Of a stretch of DNA of 64,000 nucleotides, positions 54,097 through 64,000 are shown piece by piece. Numbering within the stretch: position 1 is the stretch's first letter; every line of letters begins with the position of its first letter. Below the pieces are notes generated by a model that saw only the letters and a program-made list of their open reading frames with translations, ran no database searches and was not told the DNA's origin. Made by a program: the position numbers and the translations under genes. This DNA is from Pedococcus aerophilus (GTDB lineage: Bacteria > Actinomycetota > Actinomycetes > Actinomycetales > Dermatophilaceae). The stretch spans positions 62,001 through 126,000 of the forward strand of contig NZ_BAAARN010000001.1 in NCBI RefSeq assembly GCF_039532215.1, in the 5' to 3' direction.

Positions 54097-55755
54097 GTGC
54101 GCCGGCTCGCCGGGCTCCGCCCGTTCGCCCTGCCGCTCGGTGTGACGCTCGGGCTCACCGCCTGGGTGTGCGCCGGGTCATGGGGCTGGTCGTCGAGCGG
54201 GGCGACCGGCGGGGCGACCGGCGGCTGGGGGGCCGGATGGTTCCTCTACCGCGACTTCGTGGCCGTCCCGGAGCCCCGGCTCGGTCCGCAGAGCCTCGGG
54301 GTGTCCGGGGCAGCCGCTCGGGCCGTCCCGCTCGACGCGGTGACGACCGCGCTGGCCTTGGTGGTCCCGACCTCGGTGCAGCAGCAGCTCATGCTCGCGG
54401 GGGTCCTGGTCCTGGCCGGCCTCGGGGTCGCTGTGCTGCTGCGAGCCCACGGCACCGTGGCGATGGCCTGCGGTGCGGCGGTGGCGGTGTGGAACCCGTA
54501 CGTCGCGGAGCGGCTCCTCCTCGGCCAGCCGCCGACCCTGCTGGCCTACAGCATGGCCCCGTGGATCGTCCTCGCCGTGCGCCACCCCGGCCCGGCCGGT
54601 CGGCGCCTGGCCCTGGTGGTCCTCGCCGCCCTCCCTGCGGCGCTGACGCCGTTCGGCGGCGTCGTGGCCGCCGTGGTGGCGGTCGCAGCATCGCTCGCGA
54701 CCCCCGCGCGCAGGACCAGGGGCTGGCTCGCGTCCGTGCTCGTCGTGGCCTTCCTTTGGTGCCTGCCGTGGCTGGCCGCCGCCACGACGGGTCCCGGGGT
54801 CGTGGCCGACCGCGACGGTGCCATCGCGTTCGCCGTGGGCGCCGACTCGCCACTGGGCACCGTGGGGTCCGTCCTCATGCTGGGTGGCGCGTGGGCGCCC
54901 GGTGCGCGTCCGTCGTCGCGCCTCGACCTGCTCCCGGTGCTGGCCTCCCTCGCCATTCTTCTCCTGGCCGCTGCGGGTGTGCTCGCACACGCCCGCCGCG
55001 GGCGGCGCCGGGCCGCAGTCGTCCTGGCCACCCTCTACGCAGGCCCTGTCTGCGTCGTCCTCCTGCTGTCCACGGGGCCGGGTCTGGCGCTGTTCACCGT
55101 GGCCCAGGACGTCCCCGGGGTGGCGATCTTCCGTGACACCCACCGGCTGCTCGGCCTGTCGGCACTCGTCTGCGCCGTGGGGGTGGGTCTGGCCGCCGGT
55201 GCCCTCACCAGGTGGTTCGCTGCTCGTCCGCCTGCGGGTGGACGAGGCCCGAGCGCCGCGCCGGTGTTCGGAGCCGGTCTCGTCGTGCTCGCCCTGACCG
55301 TCCTCACCGTCCCCGACCTGCCCGGCCTGGTCGCCCGGTCCTACCGCCCGGTCGCCTACCCGCCCAGCTGGCAGCAGGTGGTCGACGCCGTGGAGTCGAC
55401 GCCCGGCGACGGTGCGGTGCTCGTGCTGCCCTGGCAGCCGTTCCGCAACCCCGCGTGGGCCGGGGGGCAGCCGTTCCTCGACCCCCTGCCCCGGGCGCTG
55501 GACCGCGAGGTCCTGTCGTCGTTCGACCTCACCGTGGCCCGGGACGACCGGGCGCTCGTCGTCGGCGGTGGCGACCCCGCGGAGTCCCGCGCCTGGGCAG
55601 CAGGTCGGCTCGATCCTGCGGTGCTGGACCGGCTCGGGATCTCGGTGGTCGTCGAGTGGCAGGGGACGGCCGGCCGACTGCCGTCCTCGCACGCCGGGCT
55701 GGTGGCGGTGCTGCGGTCGCCGGAGTTCACCGTGTGGTCGCGCCGTACCGGGTGA
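54097..55755 (+). CDS. multi-pass membrane protein of the cell-envelope cluster
   Basis: 552 residues with about ten to twelve hydrophobic segments through residue 420 and a soluble C-terminal part (about 425-552). The opening LPLGVTLGLTAWVCAGSWGW, a luminal FLYRDFVAVPEPRLGPQSLG with the RD pair of GT-C enzymes, and the C-terminal GDGAVLVLPWQPFRNPAW resemble actinobacterial proteins next to AftD-like enzymes, such as Rv0226c of M. tuberculosis. A glycosyltransferase-type role in envelope synthesis is plausible but not shown. GTG 54097 is 20 bases after polA. Confidence 0.75.
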   Translation: MRRLAGLRPFALPLGVTLGLTAWVCAGSWGWSSSGATGGATGGWGAGWFLYRDFVAVPEPRLGPQSLGVSGAAARAVPLDAVTTALALVVPTSVQQQLMLAGVLVLAGLGVAVLLRAHGTVAMACGAAVAVWNPYVAERLLLGQPPTLLAYSMAPWIVLAVRHPGPAGRRLALVVLAALPAALTPFGGVVAAVVAVAASLATPARRTRGWLASVLVVAFLWCLPWLAAATTGPGVVADRDGAIAFAVGADSPLGTVGSVLMLGGAWAPGARPSSRLDLLPVLASLAILLLAAAGVLAHARRGRRRAAVVLATLYAGPVCVVLLLSTGPGLALFTVAQDVPGVAIFRDTHRLLGLSALVCAVGVGLAAGALTRWFAARPPAGGRGPSAAPVFGAGLVVLALTVLTVPDLPGLVARSYRPVAYPPSWQQVVDAVESTPGDGAVLVLPWQPFRNPAWAGGQPFLDPLPRALDREVLSSFDLTVARDDRALVVGGGDPAESRAWAAGRLDPAVLDRLGISVVVEWQGTAGRLPSSHAGLVAVLRSPEFTVWSRRTG

Positions 55756-55859
55756 GAACGCCTCGCAGGGGACACGCACGGAAGTTTCCGCAGAAGTGGG
55801 TCGGGAGGGCAACCAGCGGGTAACATCCTCGCAACATCACCACCAGGAGGCCCCAGGTC

Positions 55860-56063
55860 ATGCAGTTCTTTCGCCGTGGCGAGCGCGGTGCCATCGAGTC
55901 GGCTGCGGCCGTCACCTTGCTGAGCGTCGTCCTGGGTGGTGGCGCGGCAGCGGCTGCCGTCGTCACCGTGGTCAACACCTCCGCCCCCGACGACACCTCG
56001 GCGGTGCAGACCGGGCCGAAGGACATCGTCGACCCGCAGACCCTGATCCCCTACGGCGGCTGA
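55860..56063 (+). CDS. small membrane/exported protein, DUF2613-like
   Basis: 67 residues. ATG 55860 has AGGAGG nine bases upstream, and TAACAT near 55821 is a likely -10. A short charged N-terminus (MQFFRRGERGAIES) precedes one hydrophobic helix (AAAVTLLSVVLGGGAAAAAVVT without a strong cleavage site, about 15-36), then a polar tail ending DPQTLIPYGG. Size, layout and position near an AftD-like gene recall the DUF2613 peptides such as Rv0236A; the match is by pattern only. Ends 1 base from the convergent glycosyltransferase. Confidence 0.65.
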   Translation: MQFFRRGERGAIESAAAVTLLSVVLGGGAAAAAVVTVVNTSAPDDTSAVQTGPKDIVDPQTLIPYGG

Positions 56064-56064
56064 C

Positions 56065-57216
56065 TCAGCCCCGGACTGTCAGCGACTGGGCGTCGGTCAT
56101 CGCGACCGGCGCCTTTCCGCGTGCCGTATGCAGCAGCAGACGCTCCCAGGCCCCGACCGTTCCCGACCAGGTGAACTGCCGGGCGTAGTCGCGTGCGTGG
56201 GCTCCCATCTCCTCGCGGGCCTCGTGGTCGGCCAGCAGCCTCGCCACCTCGTGCGTCATCTCGTCGAGGTCGTCCACGAGGACGCCGGTCCGCTGGTGCA
56301 CGATCGACTCCGAGAGACCACCGGCGTTGGTGTAGGCGATGGTGGGCACCCCGTGGCTGGCGGCCTCGACGACGCACAGGCCCCACCCCTCCTTGACGCT
56401 GGGCGCCAGGGCGAGCCAGGCGCCGGCGAGCTCGGCGTGCTTGACGCCGTCCTCGACGAACCCCAGCAGGTCCACGTCGTCGGCCATCCCGGACTGCTCC
56501 GCGTGGGCGGCGATCTCGTCGTGCCACCAGCCCTGCCCGATCACGCGCAGGCGCAGTCCCGGGGTCGTGGGCCGAAGCCGCGCCAGGACGTCGATGGCGT
56601 GCTCGACGCGCTTGTGCGGGACGAGCCGACCCAGGACCACGATCGTCGGGTCGGGGCGACGGGCCGTCCCCAGGGCGACGGGCTCGTCCGTGCCGTTGTG
56701 GATGACCGCGATGTGCTGCTCGTCGACGCCGAGGCCGGCGAGCTCCTCGCGGGTCCGCTCGGAGACGGCGACGTACTGCCGGCCGCGGTACGCCCTGGGG
56801 GACAGCCGGCTCTCGATGAGCCAGCCGATCCGCGCCGACACCGGGCCGAAGACGACGGGCCACTGCTCGCGGTGCACGTGGTGGATCAGCGAGACGACCG
56901 GCGACCTGGTGGACAGCACCGACAGGAACGGCACACCGTTCTGCACGTCGACCACGACGTCGTAGCGCCCGTGCGCACGCTCGTCGGCGCGCAGCGCGCG
57001 GGTCGACGCGGCATACACCCCGAGGCGGCCGCCCTGCCGACGCACGTGCACCCCCTCCACCGTCTCGGAGGCCGGGGCATCGCCGTGCGCGGCGCAGTAC
57101 AGCGTCACCGTGTGACCTCGCGCCACGAGGCCGCGGCACACGGTCTCGGCGTAGTGCTCTGCGCCGCCGCCCTCGGGGTGCGTGGAGTCACGCCAGTTCA
57201 GGAAGGCAATGCGCAC
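56065..57216 (-). CDS. glycosyltransferase family 4 protein
   Basis: 383 residues from GTG 57216, which has GGAG five bases before it; the longer frame starts inside the neighbouring promoter. GT-B fold: N-terminal half with IAFLNWRDSTHPEGGGAEHY and the Gly-rich donor loop, C-terminal half with TIVVLGRLVPHKRVEHAIDV, GFVEDGVKHAELAGAWLALA and SVKEGWGLCVVEAASHGVPT, the E-x7-E nucleotide-sugar site. Acceptor and sugar are unknown. It is divergent from the methyltransferase and part of the envelope cluster, like Rv0225 in mycobacteria. Confidence 0.92.
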   Translation of the reverse strand: MRIAFLNWRDSTHPEGGGAEHYAETVCRGLVARGHTVTLYCAAHGDAPASETVEGVHVRRQGGRLGVYAASTRALRADERAHGRYDVVVDVQNGVPFLSVLSTRSPVVSLIHHVHREQWPVVFGPVSARIGWLIESRLSPRAYRGRQYVAVSERTREELAGLGVDEQHIAVIHNGTDEPVALGTARRPDPTIVVLGRLVPHKRVEHAIDVLARLRPTTPGLRLRVIGQGWWHDEIAAHAEQSGMADDVDLLGFVEDGVKHAELAGAWLALAPSVKEGWGLCVVEAASHGVPTIAYTNAGGLSESIVHQRTGVLVDDLDEMTHEVARLLADHEAREEMGAHARDYARQFTWSGTVGAWERLLLHTARGKAPVAMTDAQSLTVRG

Positions 57217-57248
57217 AGTCGCTCCGTTGCGAGTCAGGGGTGGGGCTG

Positions 57249-58054
57249 ATGGAGAAATGTAGCCCGCCCGGACAGCCTGCCGGGTCAGCCTTGTCGCGCA
57301 CGTCACCCGATCGTCCCGCGGCGCCTCCGCGCGGCAGCCTGCGTCGGTCGGTGGCGCTGTTCCGTGCCTTCCTCGTGGAGCAGACCGACCCCGACCGCTT
57401 CTACTCGTTGCTGGCGGCCGACTCCGTCGCCGAGGCAGCGCGGTGGTTCGACCTCGTGGGAGCGGACGTCGTGGACGTCGGTGGTGGCCCCGGCTACTTC
57501 GCGGACGCGTTCCGCGACGCCGGCGCCAGGTACGCCGGGATCGAGCCGGACGCCGGCGAGCTCACCGCCCGCGGGCTCGTCGGGACCAACGCGCTGAGGG
57601 GGTCGGGTCTGCAGCTCCCGATCGCCGACGCGTCGGTCGACTGCGCCTACTCCTCCAACGTCCTCGAGCACGTCCCCGACCCCGAGGGCATGGCCGAGGA
57701 GATGCTGCGGGTCACCCGCCCGGGCGGCACGGTCGTCATCTCCTGGACCCCGTGGCTGTCGCCGTGGGGAGGCCACGAGACCGCGCCCTGGCACTACCTC
57801 GGTGGCCGCCGGGCCGCGGACCGGTATGCCGCGCGGCAGGGTCACCGACCGAAGAACGACTTCGGCGTGTCCCTCTTCGCGTGCTCCGTCGCCCGGATGG
57901 ACCGCTGGGTGAGGCAGGCGGTGCGCGAGGAGCGCGTTCGCGTCGTCGAGGTCCTGCCGCGGTACCACCCGCGCTGGGCCCGCTGGGTGATCCGGGTGCC
58001 GGGACTGCGCGAGGTGGCCTGCTGGAACGCCGTCATCGTCGTGGAGAAGCTGTA

Positions 58055-58055
<1 letters not shown>
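57249..58055 (+). CDS. class I SAM-dependent methyltransferase
   Basis: 268 residues. The SAM-binding motif I is DVVDVGGGPGYFADAFRDAG, motif II LPIADASVDCAYSSNVLEHV and motif III VTRPGGTVVISWTPWLSPWG. It corresponds to Rv0224c-type enzymes that sit beside a GT4 and AftD in mycobacteria, suggesting methylation of an envelope glycan or lipid. The start is uncertain: ATG 57249 is chosen, but the first 30 residues are Pro/Arg-rich and a TTG near 57291 would remove half of them. The stop overlaps the next start by one base. Confidence 0.9.
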
Positions 58056-62344
<4,289 letters not shown>

Positions 62345-63485
62345 CCCCGGTCGCGGCGTCCCCGGCGCATGAGCGGTCGTTCGAGCAGGTGGTAGCTCGC
62401 GCTGGCCACGGCTGCCGTGACCAGGAGCGTGCCGACCCACAGGCGCAGGAAGTCGCCGTCGAAGGGGCGGTGGTCGAGGACCCGCTCCAGCCAGGCCAGC
62501 ACGGTCACGTGGTAGAGGAAGAAGCCGTAGGAGATGCCGCCGGCGAACGCCCAGGGAGCCGAGCCGAGCGAGCGCACAGGACCTGCTTCGTCCTGCCGTC
62601 TCGTGGCGCTCACGGTCGGGAGGACCACGAGGGCAGCGACGAGGCCGTAGGCCAGCGACTTGGTGAAGGCGGCGCCCGGGGTGGTCTCGGTGAGGCCGAG
62701 CGGACCCGCCACGGGCGTGGTCAGGAAGGCGTAGGCCGCGGCGGCGAACGCCCAGCAGGTCCACGGGTGCGCTGCCAGCTCGTCGAGCCGAGGGGTGCTG
62801 GCGTGCCCCGAGGCCCGGGCCACGTTCCACACCGCGAGGGCCATGCCCAGCCCGAACCACCCGAGGTACCCGGGCAGCCACAGACCCCACAGGCTGTGGT
62901 CGGTCGCGGTGACCGCGGCCATCCAGGCGGGTCCGGCCAGCACGGTCAGGGCCAGCACGGCTACGGTGGACCCGGCCCAGCGGCGGGGGCTGCCGGGGAG
63001 CCGGTGCAGGAGCACCGCGGCGCCGGGCAGCAGGAGGTAGAAGGCCGCCTCCGTGGCGAGGCTCCACAGCTGCGTCAGTCCGGCGACCTGCTGCCCGTCC
63101 TGGTAGATCTGGACGAGGAGGGCGTGCCGCAGGTAGCGCGAGAGGCCCACGTCGTCCGCGTGCGGGAGGGTCACCGCCGCGAGGAGGACGGCCACCCACA
63201 GCGCAGGGAGGATGCGCACGGCCCGGTGCCAGAGGTAGGGCCGGGTGGACGGGGACGCGGTGTCGAGCATCCGTGCGACGACGTGGGGTCGGTAGAGCAG
63301 GAACCCGGACACGACGAAGAACAGCGCCACGCCGATGTCGAGGCGGGCGAGGAAGCCTCCCCAGGCCCCTTGCACCGAGGCTCCGCTGGTGAACCCGACG
63401 TGCGTGGTCATCACGGCGAGCGCCCCGATGGCGCGCAGGCCGTCGACGGCCGGGAAACGGTCCCGGAGCGTGATGTCGTGGAGCC

Positions 63486-64000
63486 TCATCGGGTCGGCTC
63501 CACGAGGCCGACCTCGGTGGTCCCGATGCACACCGACGTCGAAGGGTCGGTGGACACGAGCCGGATCTCCGTCGCGGGCTTGCCGACCACCGCGAGCGGG
63601 TCGTTGAGGTAGGCCGTGAGCAGCCCGGACGGCCAGGCCTCGGTGTGGGAGGTCAACGCCGAGACGCTGCCGTCACGGGCGTCCACGAGCTCGACCCGGA
63701 CCCGCGCGTCGGGGTTCGCCAGGTAGGCCATCTTCACGTACCAGTTCGCTTCGGGGACCGGGTGGTCCAGGGGGATCGTCACGGTACCCGCGCCGACCAG
63801 CTTGAGCCCACAGTCCGGGGGCACGACCCCCGTGGCCCAGACCTGGAAGTCGGCGGGGCGCAGGCGCCCGCTCTCGTCGACGACCCTGGGCGCACCGTCC
63901 GGCTGCTGGAACCGCACGTCGATCCCGGCGACGGACAGGATGTCGCCGAGTCGCCGGTGCTCGTTGATGAAGGGGGCGATCGTCGTCGGGACGGTGGTGT
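63486..64000 (-). CDS. unknown protein, 5' end beyond the window
   Basis: At least 171 residues, reading from the right edge (frame open at 64000) to the TGA at 63486. I do not recognise the family. The visible part is a soluble beta-rich domain: FINEHRRLGDILSVAGIDV, VPPDCGLKLVGAGTVTIPLD, ANWYVKMAYLANPDARVRVE, and a final STSVCIGTTEVGLVEPTR with two cysteines that could pair outside the cell. Its stop overlaps the acyltransferase start, so it belongs to that envelope operon. It could be the C-terminal exported domain of a larger membrane glycosyltransferase like its neighbours; that is a guess. Confidence 0.6.
   Translation of the reverse strand, partial: TTVPTTIAPFINEHRRLGDILSVAGIDVRFQQPDGAPRVVDESGRLRPADFQVWATGVVPPDCGLKLVGAGTVTIPLDHPVPEANWYVKMAYLANPDARVRVELVDARDGSVSALTSHTEAWPSGLLTAYLNDPLAVVGKPATEIRLVSTDPSTSVCIGTTEVGLVEPTR

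Overview
The window is one continuous stretch of very GC-rich chromosome with tightly packed genes, frequent ATGA/GTGA start-stop overlaps and many GTG starts. Gene content points to an actinomycete: F420 biosynthesis (FbiC), ergothioneine genes egtABC, an AftD-like arabinofuranosyltransferase, a PdtaR-type ANTAR regulator, an ECF19/SigK-like sigma factor, and conserved actinobacterial neighbours such as the tryptophan-associated membrane protein and HGxxPAAW protein. A member of the Micrococcales (Intrasporangiaceae-like) is a reasonable guess, but that is inference from content and style only. No insertion sequence, prophage, CRISPR array or rRNA was found.

Layout. 1-4.7 kb: def (cut by the window edge), fmt, rsmB, a divergent TPR membrane protein, and rpe. 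4.8-9.1 kb: an FMN riboswitch followed by ribD-ribE-ribM-ribBA-ribH. 9.3-13.5 kb: fbiC, then hisE-hisG and a PH-domain membrane protein. 13.5-16.2 kb: a gene-poor, less typical segment with a decayed SRPBCC fragment, a translationally coupled OhrR-like regulator and ECF sigma factor under an 18-bp perfect palindrome, an unknown 136-residue gene and a possible 36-residue ORF. 16.2-21.7 kb: aminoglycoside-phosphotransferase-like protein, MFS and FUSC transporters, P-loop kinase, hisF and a TIGR03085 protein. 21.9-29.0 kb: a heterodimeric ABC exporter and egtABC. 29.1-37.5 kb: hisI, trpE, small membrane proteins, trpCBA, then a MauE/DsbA pair and lgt. 37.5-45.4 kb: gltBD behind a GlnR-box-like element, pyk and tRNA-Leu(CAA). 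45.5-54.1 kb: pdtaR, two GNATs, a secreted DUF1501/DUF1800 pair, a hotdog thioesterase and polA. 54.1-64 kb: a cell-envelope block with a multi-pass membrane protein, a DUF2613-like peptide, GT4 glycosyltransferase, methyltransferase, AftD-like enzyme and acyltransferase 3.

Regulation is unusually readable. At least thirteen genes show a TANNNT-type -10 hexamer ending 6-7 bases before the start codon, the geometry of leaderless transcripts; two divergent gene pairs have adjoining or overlapping -10 elements. The rib operon shows a riboswitch whose expression platform contains two mutually exclusive partners for one strand, one of which covers the ribosome-binding site.

Many long open frames on the opposite strand (up to about 1180 codons) are composition shadows and were left out. 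Functions are assigned from recognisable motifs, not from database searches.
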